A stretch of DNA of 64,000 nucleotides from Pararhodobacter sp. (GTDB lineage Bacteria; Pseudomonadota; Alphaproteobacteria; Rhodobacterales; Rhodobacteraceae): the NCBI GenBank assembly GCA_020832545.1, contig JAFIEK010000003.1, forward strand, positions 62,001 through 126,000. The letters run 5' to 3'. The position numbers and the translations under genes were made by a program. Numbering within the stretch: the first letter of the stretch is position 1; each line of letters opens with the position of its first letter. Below the pieces are notes generated by a model. The model had not been told where the DNA came from, made no database searches, and saw nothing but the letters and a program-made list of their open reading frames with translations. Positions 1 through 8,912 of the stretch are shown one piece after another.

Positions 1-390
1 CCATTGCTGGCGGGTCTCAAGCGGCGGGCCGTCCAGCTCCGGATCGCCTGCGCGATTGGTGTGCCGGTGATGGGCAAAGTGGAAGTGGCGGAACCACAGA
101 AAGGGATTCAGGATCACAAGTCCGATGACATGGCCCACGAAATCGCACAGGCGGTCGCTGGCAAATGGGGTTCGGTGGGTGCATTCGTGCTGGAGCGTAA
201 ACAGGAACACGATCAATATGCCATGAACGGGCAGCGCCAGCCACCACAGCGGCGGTTGCAGCACAATCAGCGTGCCGGTCGCCAGGATCGCGCCCAGATG
301 ACCAGCCAGATGCCGCAACCCCGGCACAGTTGCGCGCATGGCCAGCGTGGCGCGGGTCTGGTGGGGCAGATCGGCAAGCGGAGTGCTCAT
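1..390 (-). CDS. Fatty acid desaturase, N-terminal part (cut by window edge)
   Basis: The minus strand reads open from an ATG at 390 to the window edge, giving the first 130 residues. Two histidine boxes of membrane di-iron desaturases are visible: HECTH at residues 68-72 and HFAHH at 104-108. They are separated by a hydrophobic stretch, with another membrane segment at about 30-65. An AGGAG-type ribosome binding site lies just upstream of the ATG. The third box would lie outside the window. The family inserts double bonds into, or hydroxylates, lipid chains in the membrane; the actual substrate cannot be told from this piece. The relative carotenoid hydroxylases share the fold. Confidence 0.85.
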   Translation of the reverse strand, partial: MSTPLADLPHQTRATLAMRATVPGLRHLAGHLGAILATGTLIVLQPPLWWLALPVHGILIVFLFTLQHECTHRTPFASDRLCDFVGHVIGLVILNPFLWFRHFHFAHHRHTNRAGDPELDGPPLETRQQW

Positions 391-2073
391 ACAGCTCCTG
401 TCATGTTAGCCGGCAATCGCCAGATGGACTGCGGCTTTTGGGCAAGATCGCCTGTTGATGTTCGCGTGGCTCGGTGGCGAAATCAAGCTCACCCGCGAAC
501 AGCGTGAGTGTCGCACTCGTTTGAGAATGGGCCCAGTCATGACCCTTCCGCTGCAAGTGCAAAGGCACCTCCAACACTGCGGCGTCCCAAATATCCGGTG
601 TCAAACCTTCGTGCACGCCCTCGCCACCTGCCAGCAACCCATACGGTGCCGCCCGAACCAGTGAGCGTCACGTCCCGCCGCTATCACTTGGTCTTCCATG
701 ATGACTTACTGCAGCATTGAGTCCTTAGCTTCCGGGGGCAGTCCCTATTTTCTGTATCTTTTCGTCGAAAGTGCACGGGTCCGGCGCGCCAGCAGCCGCA
801 CCGCCTCCTGGATCGGCGCGCGAGGCGGCGGGGATCAGACCAGTTGGAAGCCAGAGCCGTCGCCCATTGCAATGTGGTGCAGACCAGTGAGTTCGAACAC
901 GGGTGGCTGGTGGTGACCTAGCCGCTGTCATATCGCTTTGCGCGGCGGTCTCTGGCGGCCTTAAGCAACACACCCGTCACCCTGACTATCTTTCGTGGCC
1001 CTGAACAGGTTCCGGGCGAGACAGTCGCGCATTGGAAAGGCCGTGGTGCAGGGGCTGAGGTGGAGGGGCAGCGCATCCTGCTGCAGGCCTATTCCGTCTT
1101 CAGCGCCCTGCGCCAAGCGTGTGTCCACGCCAAGTACCAGCGCCTTTGCCGCCACGCGTTTTGTGGGCATGATTGCAGACTGACATCCGGCTGCACTGGC
1201 AGTCCGGAACGGTGACAGCCGCCGCCGAAACTCCGCTCGCGAGGTTCTGTCGCAGTGCCGCACGCTGAGTGGCTCTGGTGCGGTCGTGGTCTCAACCGTT
1301 TTCGCCGCAGGTATTGAGGTTGCACATGAGGTGCTGGCCAAGGCGCAGGGCACGGTCCTGCCACTGATGCCGTATTTCGATACCCAGCGTTGGGTGTTGA
1401 ATTCCCCCTCGCTGGGCGGGATTGCCCTGCCGGCTTGGGCGCGAGTCGATAATGTGGGTTACCCCTCTGGTTAGGATTCTTGCACGGCCACCCCACCCGA
1501 AAGACACAAACCGTCAGGATCACAGTCAGTCCGCCCGGTTTCCGAAATCACGCTGTCCCGGTGGTGACTTGACGTCCATTTGCCCGCCATTCGGGGAGAC
1601 CACCGTCAAGGCGGTGCGCTAGCAAACCACTCGCACGCAGCGTCGCGACAGCTTGCTGTACTTAAATGCAGCAAGATACCACAGGTCACTCCCTACACGA
1701 TGAGTTCTATTGTACCCTCTCCAATGATCGACAAGAGTCGCATGGGGATTCCGTTAACTGGAAGGTCAAGGACAAGCCATTCTCCCAGCGAGGAAACACG
1801 CGGACATGAAAGAGAATAGCCAGTCATGCAAAAACGGGCGGCGTCCGGCAGGCCTGTCTCAACGATCTGGAAGACGTTCGATTCGGGCAGGCCGAGCTTC
1901 GAAGATGTGCGAAGCGATGCCGAGTTAAGCGCAATCCTGGCCTTCAACCGCTCGACATGGCCTGAGCGGATACGCGAGTTTCAGGCGATGCGTACTGAAG
2001 CAGAAGGCATGGATTAGGCACGAAACACACCGGGGTAGGGGCGTGGGGCGACTCAAGGTAGGAGTGCAACGAT
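391..2073. other. Gene-poor stretch, probably decayed
   Basis: No convincing gene is visible in these 1.7 kb. On the minus strand 401-664 stays open and ends 10 bases before the desaturase start. It reads like a protein tail (runs such as GLLAGGEGVHEGLTPDIWD) but I do not recognise it and it has no clear start. On the plus strand, 1286-1474 and 1826-2017 are open short frames, and 1666-1809 is a 47-codon frame starting ATG; none has a good ribosome binding site or a known motif. The pattern of short protein-like pieces in changing frames suggests old, degraded genes, but this is inference. Confidence 0.4.
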
Positions 2074-2733
2074 ATGGCGACGGAGCCCGCGACTGATGTG
2101 CTCGCCTGGCTCGACCGGCATTTCTCGGTCGAGCTGCCCTTCCTGCATTTCGCCCGAAACACCCTTCTGCTCAGTCTGGCCGGACTTGCGCCAACGCTCG
2201 CGCTCTATATCGCGATGTCGTTGGGGCTCTGGGCGCATCTGCTGACCATTGACGCCGCACTGGCGCGCCTTGCGCGTCAGATCGCAATCAATGGCGTGCC
2301 GGTGATCTTTGTCGTGAATGCGCTTGGCCTTGTCCTCTATGCGCAGTTGCGGGCCAACCGGATTTCCCCCGGGCATTGTCTGGCCATCGACATTCCTGCC
2401 CGCATCGGTGCCTTCATTGCCCTGCATCTGGTGATTTACCCAGCCTCGGCGCTCCTGTTCGGTTCCTTCGGGGGCGACCCGGTGCAAGGGCTCCGCGTGG
2501 TCGGACCAACGTTGGCGCAGTCGGCAGCCTTCGCGAACCTCTCTGGTGTCTATCTCTACGCCACGCTTGTCAGCGCCATTCCGCTGCATATGGCCCTGCT
2601 CGGCGGGGCGTTGCGCAGACACGGCCTGCGGGTGCCGTCAATGCCGGTGCTGATGCTTGCCGCCCTCGCGGTCTTCTGGGTGCAGGCGCTGCTGATCACC
2701 GGTATAGCGATGCTGCCGGGCCTGCGCTTCTGA
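2074..2733 (+). CDS. Polytopic membrane protein of unknown function
   Basis: This 219-residue protein has about five strongly hydrophobic segments (roughly residues 25-50, 70-95, 105-130, 150-175 and 190-215) and no soluble domain, so it should be an inner-membrane protein. The start is supported by an AGGAG box about 9 bases upstream of the ATG. I do not recognise the family. It converges on the next membrane protein with a gap of 63 bases, so the two are not an operon. Regular coding composition and the good start make it a real gene. Confidence 0.7.
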   Translation: MATEPATDVLAWLDRHFSVELPFLHFARNTLLLSLAGLAPTLALYIAMSLGLWAHLLTIDAALARLARQIAINGVPVIFVVNALGLVLYAQLRANRISPGHCLAIDIPARIGAFIALHLVIYPASALLFGSFGGDPVQGLRVVGPTLAQSAAFANLSGVYLYATLVSAIPLHMALLGGALRRHGLRVPSMPVLMLAALAVFWVQALLITGIAMLPGLRF

Positions 2734-2796
2734 TCCCATGCCTTGCGCCGCGACCGAGCGAGCTGCCCGCTGGTCGGCGGCCGGTAGCCCAAAACC

Positions 2797-3336
2797 TCAG
2801 TCCCCCCGCATGCGGGAATGGATGAAACTCAGCGCAAGACTGAAGGTCGCCAGCATCGGAAACATGAATGCGGCAGGCCATAGGCCATAGCCCAACCGCA
2901 GGCCCAAAACTCCATGCCCCGCAAGCAGGAAGAAGCCCGTACACATGACAACCCATGCGATGAGCGCGAAGCCGAGACCCTTTGCCCAGACACTCTGGCC
3001 GGGAAGATACGCATGCAGCCGGGCATAGAGAAACCCCCAGATCATGGCGCCGGTCAGATAGGGCACGAAACCGCTCAGCTGTTCGTCGGCCCATGCGCCG
3101 AGCAGGCGCTGAAAGTCCTCATAGGGTCGGAACCGCGGCAGGATGCCGAAAGCGTCTTTCGCCAACATCAGCATGCTGTGGATGGCGAGACTCGCAAGTC
3201 CGGCGACAATCACAGTAGCCAGCGGCCAGGGCACACCAAACATCGCCACTCGCGCCTTGGCTGACAGACGCCGGACGAGTTCGCCAAGACCTTTGCCTCG
3301 CAATGGGTAAAACTCAAACACAGTGTCTCTGTTCAC
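2797..3336 (-). CDS. Small membrane protein of unknown function
   Basis: The 179-residue product has four hydrophobic segments at about residues 38-60, 92-110, 120-142 and 150-172. It carries the charged turn 'RFRPYEDFQRLLGAWADEQ' between the first two. The layout resembles small DUF-type four-helix membrane proteins, but no family can be named with confidence. It is transcribed toward the preceding membrane gene and away from the AraC gene. The roughly 180 bases upstream (3337-3518) are AT-rich and hold no gene; they may carry its promoter. Confidence 0.65.
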   Translation of the reverse strand: MNRDTVFEFYPLRGKGLGELVRRLSAKARVAMFGVPWPLATVIVAGLASLAIHSMLMLAKDAFGILPRFRPYEDFQRLLGAWADEQLSGFVPYLTGAMIWGFLYARLHAYLPGQSVWAKGLGFALIAWVVMCTGFFLLAGHGVLGLRLGYGLWPAAFMFPMLATFSLALSFIHSRMRGD

Positions 3337-3518
3337 GCCGGAAAATAATTGGGGGCAACATCAGTTGGATGACACTCTCGGTATCTTGACAAACGCGCGA
3401 TGCCGGAAGAACCCATGATAAATTATGCACGCAATAGCTTCCTGTTTTTCATAAATTCTCTCGTCACAGTTTATACGACTCTCAGCTAACTGAAAATAAT
3501 AAATTCACATCTGAAGCA

Positions 3519-4592
3519 TCACTTTTTATATCGCCTTGTCTCTGAGGGAAGCTCGCCGTATCGCTGTCGATAAAGCCCCGAGAACCGACCAAGATTGTTG
3601 AATCCCCATTTTATAGCAATATCTGCAATCGTTTCTGAGTTGTTGGAGTCAAGAAGGTCCTTCCTGGCACTCTCTAATCTGCACTTTCTCAAAAATTCCA
3701 TCGGCGTAGTTTGTCGAAAACGGCGAAAGCTGTCATAAAGGCTTCGGGCACTTGTTCCCGTCATCGCCGTCAGATCTGCGACCGATATGTCGGAATCTGC
3801 ATGGTTCCGCATATACTCTTCAGCGAGCCGCACAGATCTCGGAGCTATTGTTTGGGCAGGAGCAAGCAGGCGATCGGAATAGTTATGTGGGAAACGCATC
3901 AACAGAAGGTTCATGACGGTTTCTTCCAGTTGCTTCTTTCCGATCCGACTTCTGAAGAATGAATCCCCCTGCTCGATCTCCTTACTGGCAAACTGGAGAA
4001 TGCGATGATACTCGGCACTTACATCCGACAGAGCATCGGGGTCGAGCAGAAATTCGATGGGTTCCCTGACCTCATCATGCAACAGGTGGGAAAGTTGTTG
4101 CACCAGGGCGGCACGCTCAATCTTGGTCACGAACTGGCCGCATTCAGGTGTCCAGCGCATGCGCAGATGCAACGTGGGTGAACTGATCGCCGTCAAACCC
4201 GGCGAGACTGCAACCTCGTTGCGGCCGATCATGGTGCTGCATGGCCCCCCCTGTGCCGTATGAACCATGAACCAGCGTTCCGGTTCTCCAGCATCGATTG
4301 TGACGGCCTCTCCGTAGGTCACGTAGCTGTAGGTTATCCGGTCCAGCGCTGCGAGAGTCTGAAGAAACGACAGTTTCCGCCCACGCCCAGTGTAGTTGAT
4401 CGTATGTTGGCAGAACACCTTTCCAACCCGCTCACAGGCCTCATCAATATCGCTTGTCGAAAAGTGGAGATGCCGCGACAGGGGCAGTGACGCGTCCTCT
4501 TCGCGGGGCCTTGTGGGAATGAGGTGACTTTTCTGCACGATCGGAACACTCACTGCGGAGAATGGATAGACCGCGAAACACTGCTCGCGCAT
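3519..4592 (-). CDS. AraC/XylS-family transcription regulator
   Basis: This 357-residue protein has an AraC-binding-like sensor domain (about residues 60-230) and a C-terminal double helix-turn-helix (about 255-355). The latter holds the hallmark second helix region 'IADIAIKWGFNNLGRFSGLYRQRYGE' in pieces and ends 'GELPSETRR'. The architecture matches regulators such as those of aromatic and amine catabolism that bind an effector N-terminally and activate a neighbouring operon. It faces the cupin-to-flavin-reductase operon across 167 bases containing repeated sequence, so it is probably that operon's activator. The effector is unknown. GC content here is lower than in the flanks. Confidence 0.9.
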   Translation of the reverse strand: MREQCFAVYPFSAVSVPIVQKSHLIPTRPREEDASLPLSRHLHFSTSDIDEACERVGKVFCQHTINYTGRGRKLSFLQTLAALDRITYSYVTYGEAVTIDAGEPERWFMVHTAQGGPCSTMIGRNEVAVSPGLTAISSPTLHLRMRWTPECGQFVTKIERAALVQQLSHLLHDEVREPIEFLLDPDALSDVSAEYHRILQFASKEIEQGDSFFRSRIGKKQLEETVMNLLLMRFPHNYSDRLLAPAQTIAPRSVRLAEEYMRNHADSDISVADLTAMTGTSARSLYDSFRRFRQTTPMEFLRKCRLESARKDLLDSNNSETIADIAIKWGFNNLGRFSGLYRQRYGELPSETRRYKK

Positions 4593-4619
4593 CCTTTCCC
4601 AAGAGCAGGCACGGATAAA

Positions 4620-4719
4620 TGCTGTCTGTCAAGAAAAATGAATCTGATCCGTATGTCTTGATAATCTCGCAACGGGATTTTCAAGAAAGGGATCATGCTG
4701 TCTGAAAGTATCAGATCCG
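4620..4719. promoter_or_regulatory. Direct repeats in the AraC/operon promoter region
   Basis: The sequence TGCTGTCTG occurs at 4620-4628 and again at 4696-4704. Each is followed by a related element, TCTGATCCG at 4643-4651 and TCAGATCCG at 4711-4719. TCAAGAAA is also repeated (4629-4636 and 4681-4688). AraC/XylS proteins typically bind direct repeats, so these are candidate binding sites for the divergent regulator. The second copy lies about 40-60 bases from the operon's first start codon, where it could overlap the promoter. That it is an operator is inference. Confidence 0.45.
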
Positions 4720-4759
4720 AATTAAAATGAGCACAACAAGAGAAATAGGGAGATACAAT

Positions 4760-5188
4760 ATGGAATTCAGCAAAGGTCTGGTGACGGCTGATAAAAGCTT
4801 TCGGGATCAGGCGTGGAACATTCTGGGTGAACCCTACAGACCCATTCAGATGACGCCTTCATCTTTCATGTTTCATGCCGAATTCGCGCCCGGCAGCGGC
4901 GTTCCCGCCCATGTCCATGAAACACAAGACGAAATATTGCATATTCTTGAGGGGGAACTGCAATTCGAGATGGAAGGACAGACTATCATCGCAGGCAAGG
5001 GTGATACGGTGACCCTGCCTATGGGCATTGCGCATGCGCTGTTCAACCGCGCGACAACCCGCGCAGAAGCGCTGGTTGTCGTTTCACCGACTGGGAAATT
5101 CCATGATTACATGGCCGCAATCTCTGGCCTGACGGACCCGGCAGAAGTGATCCGCCTCGGCGCTGAACACGAGATCACCTTCGTCTGA
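4760..5188 (+). CDS. Cupin-domain protein
   Basis: The product is 142 residues if started at 4760, chosen because AGGGAG sits 8 bases upstream; an ATG 33 bases earlier lacks a ribosome site. It is a single small beta-barrel cupin. The metal-binding motif appears as H51, H53 and E57/E58 (HVHETQDE), followed by a glycine-rich turn, and a second histidine motif near H92 (GIAHALF). Such cupins act as dioxygenases, isomerases or sugar/ligand-binding proteins. As first gene of an operon with a flavin monooxygenase it is likely a metal-dependent enzyme of the same pathway, but the reaction is unknown. Confidence 0.85.
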   Translation: MEFSKGLVTADKSFRDQAWNILGEPYRPIQMTPSSFMFHAEFAPGSGVPAHVHETQDEILHILEGELQFEMEGQTIIAGKGDTVTLPMGIAHALFNRATTRAEALVVVSPTGKFHDYMAAISGLTDPAEVIRLGAEHEITFV

Positions 5189-5293
5189 GCAATCCGACTT
5201 CGAAACCACCCTGAAAAACAAGACACACCTCGGCGTGCGGCAGCTGACTGCTGTGCGCGGGTGCTGTCTGGCAAAAACCAACAGGAGAAGAAC

Positions 5294-5695
5294 ATGAGTG
5301 TAAAGAGCGTCACCGAAAGTTTCTGGAAAGCTCACAATGCAGGCGATCACGCCGCGCTGAAAGAGGTCATGGCCCAGAATGTGACATGGACCGTGGTGGG
5401 CGGCACCTGCCCTATCGCCAAGACTTATGAGGGCTGGGAAGGTTTTTTTGGCGAACTGCTGGGCGGGCTTGGCGCTGCGTTCAAACCCGGCACGCTGAAG
5501 ATGCACCTCAAGGGGCTTTATGCCGACGAGGAACAGGGCACCGGCATCCTGCATCTTGAAGAAACCGCCACTTTGCAGAACGGCAACGAGATCGCGCTGG
5601 AAATAGTCGATGTGATCACGGTGCGCGACGGCAAGATTGTCGCTGTGCGCGAGGTCATGGACCTTGCCGCCGTGAACAACGCGTTCGGCTTCTGA
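5294..5695 (+). CDS. SnoaL/NTF2-like protein
   Basis: The 133-residue product starts at the ATG that follows CAGGAGAAGAAC; an earlier in-frame ATG has no ribosome site. Its pattern fits the NTF2-like cone fold: an N-terminal helix 'FWKAHNAGDHAALKEVMAQNV', then 'WTVVGG', and a C-terminal beta sheet ending 'IVAVREVMD'. Members include SnoaL-type cyclases, ketosteroid isomerase-like enzymes, and many small ligand-binding proteins. It lies between the cupin and the monooxygenase (11 bases from the latter), so it probably acts on an intermediate of this pathway. No catalytic residues can be assigned by eye. Confidence 0.8.
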   Translation: MSVKSVTESFWKAHNAGDHAALKEVMAQNVTWTVVGGTCPIAKTYEGWEGFFGELLGGLGAAFKPGTLKMHLKGLYADEEQGTGILHLEETATLQNGNEIALEIVDVITVRDGKIVAVREVMDLAAVNNAFGF

Positions 5696-5706
5696 GGGGG
5701 GATGTC

Positions 5707-6900
5707 ATGACCATTGCCTTTCGCCATACCGACGCCGCCACGCTGATGGCCCGTGTTCATGAAATTGGCCCGGTGCTGCGCGACAATGCCGCTCAGGCCG
5801 ACCGCGACCGCCGCGTGCCCGAGGTCTCGATCACCGCGCTTGATCAGGCCGGGGTGTTCGGCATCAACACGCTGGCCGTGAACGGCGGGCATGAGGCAGG
5901 CGCGCGGGCGCTGCTGGATGTGACCACCGCGATTGCCACCTATTGCCCCAATGCCGCCTGGATCACCGTCATCTCAAGCGTGTCATCCCTGCTGCCGATG
6001 CGCTTTCCGGCCTCGGTGCAAGAGCGGATCTTCAAGGACCGCAAGCCGGTGCGTATGGCCTCGGTCATCGTCAGCGCCGGGAACAGCGTGGCGCTACGTG
6101 ATGGCGAGGGCTATCGCATCACCGGCGAATGGCCCTTTGGCTCGAATATTCTCAATTCCGACTGGGCCATCGGCGTCGTGCAAATCAAGGAAAGCACAGA
6201 TGCCGAGCCGCAGCCCGGCTTCATGGTGATGCACCGCGACCAGTTCACCATCAAGGACACCTGGTTCACGATCGGCATGCGCGGCACTGGCAGCAACAAT
6301 TTTCTGGCGCAGGATCAGTGGGTGCCCGCCGATCAGGTTGTCGGGGCCGGGGCGCTGGTGGGGCCTGCAATGGAAAGCGCAGCGGATGCCCATTTCCTGC
6401 AACGTCTTACACCGTTGTCGATGTTCCCCACGGTCATTCTGTCCGGCCCGCTGGGGGCAGCGAAAGCGGCGCTGGCACTGACCGCGCAAGCGGCGGAAAA
6501 GCGTGGCATCACCTATTCGAAATACCATCCGCAGAACACGTCGGGGGTGTTCGTGCATGGTGTCGGCGCTGCACGCGCCAAGATCGAAGCCGCCGAGATG
6601 AGCCTGCAGCGCGCGGCGGACATGATCGACACGGCTGCAGCCGGAACTGTGCCGCTGTCGCCGGCTGACCGCGCGCATATCCGCAACCTGTGCGCCCATG
6701 CCTCGCATGCTCTGGCCGATGCAATGAACGATATCGCCTGGCTGCACGGCACCGCCACGTTCTCCGAGTCCAATCCGATCGGTCGGTTGTGGCGCGATGT
6801 GAATACCGGTGTGCGCCATGCCATCGCGGCCAGCCCACTGGGCTATGAGATCGGCGGCGCGGGCTATCTGGGAATCGAGCCGCCTTCGCCGCTGGTCTGA
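5707..6900 (+). CDS. Acyl-CoA-dehydrogenase-like flavin-dependent monooxygenase
   Basis: This 397-residue protein has the acyl-CoA dehydrogenase fold in the variant used by two-component monooxygenases (group D, HsaA/HpaB/DszC type). These take reduced flavin from a separate reductase and hydroxylate or desulfurise aromatic or heterocyclic substrates. Visible marks are the N-terminal helical domain with 'RRVPEVSITALDQAGVFG', the middle domain 'GYRITGEWPFGS' and 'DTWFTIGMRGTGSNN', and a C-terminal helical domain ending 'GGAGYLG'. No acyl-CoA dehydrogenase catalytic glutamate could be assigned. The flavin reductase three genes on is its expected partner. The substrate is unknown. Confidence 0.88.
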   Translation: MTIAFRHTDAATLMARVHEIGPVLRDNAAQADRDRRVPEVSITALDQAGVFGINTLAVNGGHEAGARALLDVTTAIATYCPNAAWITVISSVSSLLPMRFPASVQERIFKDRKPVRMASVIVSAGNSVALRDGEGYRITGEWPFGSNILNSDWAIGVVQIKESTDAEPQPGFMVMHRDQFTIKDTWFTIGMRGTGSNNFLAQDQWVPADQVVGAGALVGPAMESAADAHFLQRLTPLSMFPTVILSGPLGAAKAALALTAQAAEKRGITYSKYHPQNTSGVFVHGVGAARAKIEAAEMSLQRAADMIDTAAAGTVPLSPADRAHIRNLCAHASHALADAMNDIAWLHGTATFSESNPIGRLWRDVNTGVRHAIAASPLGYEIGGAGYLGIEPPSPLV

Positions 6901-6904
6901 GATC

Positions 6905-8311
6905 ATGAGCGAGAAAAGTCACTTTGCGCGGGGAGGAGCAACCACCCCGCGCGGGGCTGTTTTGCGACGAGAGGGATGGCGCGGCCAACTGCTGGACGGT
7001 GTCGAGTGCTGGTATGGCCTGCGCTATGGCCGTTTGACCGATCCTGCCAATCCGCGCGCGGCACTGGCGTCCTGCTCGGGACAGATCGCGGTCGAAGACC
7101 TGACGGAGGTGCCGGTTTTTCCGCAACTGCCGAGCAGGCTTGAAAGCCTCATGGGTCCCGGCATCAGGGACAACCCGCAACACCGGGAGGCGTTCTTTCT
7201 GAACGTCTGGGCACCTGCGGGGGCCGAGAGCCTGCCAGTTCTGGTATTTCTTCACGGCGGTGCCTGGGCCAGTGGTGGCGGGTCTGCGCGCTGGTATCGC
7301 GGCGCGCAGCTGGCCGAGGAAAGGGTGGTTGTTGTCACCCTGAACTACCGGCTGGGGCCAGCGGGGCACTTTGCGGATAAGCCCGATGACGGCCTGCACC
7401 GCCCTATGGGGGATTTGCTTGCCGCGCTGCACTGGGTTCAGGACCGAATTGCCGGTTTCGGCGGTGACCCTGCGCGCGTCACACTTGCAGGCCAGTCAGC
7501 AGGGGCCTGGTATGTCTGGGCACTGGCCGGCTATGTGCCGGCAAGGGGGCTGTTCGACCGTGCGGCACTTCTGAGCGCGCCAAAGATCACCCCATGGACC
7601 CGCGCCGAGCGTCTGGCAATTACCGGGAACGCCGAGCGGTATGCGACGGCGCTGATCCAAAGTGGAACCGTCGCTGCGCAAGCCGAACTTCAGGCCGGTG
7701 CCCGTGCGCTGTCAGAGCGGCCACACCGGCCGGGCAATATTCCACCCATGTACCTGCCAACCTTGCCCCATGGCTTGGGGCAGGTCGATACCGCGCGGCA
7801 TGTTTCGGCGGTTTATACGCGCACGACGACACATGAGATGTCGGTCTTTCTGCCACCCCGGTTTACACCAGAGCAGGAGGTCGCCATCCTGGCGGATTTG
7901 CGCGAAAGCACCCCCACCGACCTGCCAATTGCACACGGCACGCTGGGTCGGTCAGCGGCGCACACCGAGATCGTAGCGCGTGCGACATGGAAAGGTTTCG
8001 GATGCTTCGCCGCTGAAGTAGGCAAGGCAGTGCAGGGACGGTACACGCTGGTCCAGCGGGGCTTTGCCGCGCTTTCCGGCGGGGCTGACAGCCTTGGCGC
8101 CACCCATTGCCTTGATCTGCCGTTTCAGTTCGGAAACCGGGAAGACTGGCATGATGCACCCATGCTGAACGATTGGGACCCGGTGCAGTTTGAAACCCTG
8201 AGCCGGCAGCTTCGCAAGGATATTGCTGACTTCGTGAAGGGATATGCACAAGCTTCGTGGGTAAGGCATGGCGAAGGCTTCGGCCCGATAGAGAAACAGG
8301 ATCTCGCGTAA
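6905..8311 (+). CDS. Type B carboxylesterase
   Basis: The 468-residue product is an alpha/beta hydrolase of the carboxylesterase type B family. The oxyanion-hole motif is at about 117-120 (FLHGGAW), and the nucleophile elbow GQSAG puts the catalytic serine at residue 198. The start at 6905 is chosen because it lies 4 bases after the monooxygenase stop; an upstream in-frame ATG would overlap that gene by about 90 bases. No strong ribosome site precedes it, so coupling to the upstream gene is likely. It may hydrolyse an ester, for instance one formed by the monooxygenase if that acts as a Baeyer-Villiger-type enzyme; this is a guess. Confidence 0.9.
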   Translation: MSEKSHFARGGATTPRGAVLRREGWRGQLLDGVECWYGLRYGRLTDPANPRAALASCSGQIAVEDLTEVPVFPQLPSRLESLMGPGIRDNPQHREAFFLNVWAPAGAESLPVLVFLHGGAWASGGGSARWYRGAQLAEERVVVVTLNYRLGPAGHFADKPDDGLHRPMGDLLAALHWVQDRIAGFGGDPARVTLAGQSAGAWYVWALAGYVPARGLFDRAALLSAPKITPWTRAERLAITGNAERYATALIQSGTVAAQAELQAGARALSERPHRPGNIPPMYLPTLPHGLGQVDTARHVSAVYTRTTTHEMSVFLPPRFTPEQEVAILADLRESTPTDLPIAHGTLGRSAAHTEIVARATWKGFGCFAAEVGKAVQGRYTLVQRGFAALSGGADSLGATHCLDLPFQFGNREDWHDAPMLNDWDPVQFETLSRQLRKDIADFVKGYAQASWVRHGEGFGPIEKQDLA

Positions 8312-8847
8312 TGGCTTTTGAGAATGATCTGACCGCCGCATTCTGTCAGGCGTTCAGGATGCACCCGGCAGGGGTTGTCGTTATCTCGGCCATGACCGAG
8401 GATGGCCCGCAGGCACTGACCGTAAGTTCCCTGATCTCGATAAGCGCCAAGCCGCCGGTTGTTGCGTTTTCCCTGTCCGGCCATTCGGCCCGGTCTGCAG
8501 CAATACTGACAGCTGAAACGGCCGTGCTGCATTTCCTGAAGCCCGCTGATCAACAGCTTGCGCAAGTCTGCGCGACACCGGGTGCCAATCGTTTTGATGG
8601 CGCGCACCCATGGGAGATTCTGGAGACCGGAGAACCCAGATTCACTGCGGTGGCAACTTGGTTCCGCGCCAGACTTGACAGGCGAATGCCGCTGGAAGCA
8701 GCGACCCTAGTTGTTGCCACACTGCAGAATGGAACGGTTCCTCCTTCAGACCTGTCGGCAGGGGAGGCCGTGTTGGTCTATGTAGACAGAGGTTGGCATG
8801 AGGTAGCCTCCGATCATGTGCAAGTGCTGAAAGAGCCCACTCGTTAA
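8311..8847 (+). CDS. Flavin reductase-like protein
   Basis: The 178-residue product begins at an ATG overlapping the esterase stop by one base, so translation is coupled. It has the FMN-binding split-barrel pattern of the flavin reductase (HpaC/StyB-like) family: 'MHPAGVVVISAM', 'ALTVSSLISISAKPPVVAFSL' in parts, 'FLKPADQQLA' and 'FDGAHPWE'. The family reduces FMN or FAD with NAD(P)H and passes it to a monooxygenase, here most likely the acyl-CoA-dehydrogenase-like enzyme of the same operon. It is the last gene; the next gene converges 66 bases downstream. Confidence 0.88.
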   Translation: MAFENDLTAAFCQAFRMHPAGVVVISAMTEDGPQALTVSSLISISAKPPVVAFSLSGHSARSAAILTAETAVLHFLKPADQQLAQVCATPGANRFDGAHPWEILETGEPRFTAVATWFRARLDRRMPLEAATLVVATLQNGTVPPSDLSAGEAVLVYVDRGWHEVASDHVQVLKEPTR

Positions 8848-8912
8848 CTCTTCCCCGCTCCAGAGCCGACAGCTCCGCTATGGGCAATGGAGATCACCGG
8901 TCCAGATCATCC

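Noticed and set aside
4-507. Long plus-strand open frame across the left edge
   Set aside because: It lies opposite the desaturase, whose histidine boxes are clear; the plus-strand translation has no recognisable motif.
8311-8847. Assigning this flavin reductase as StyB for the StyA-like gene
   Set aside because: It is the last gene of a different operon with its own oxygenase and lies 12 kb away on the other strand; shared use is possible but not supported.
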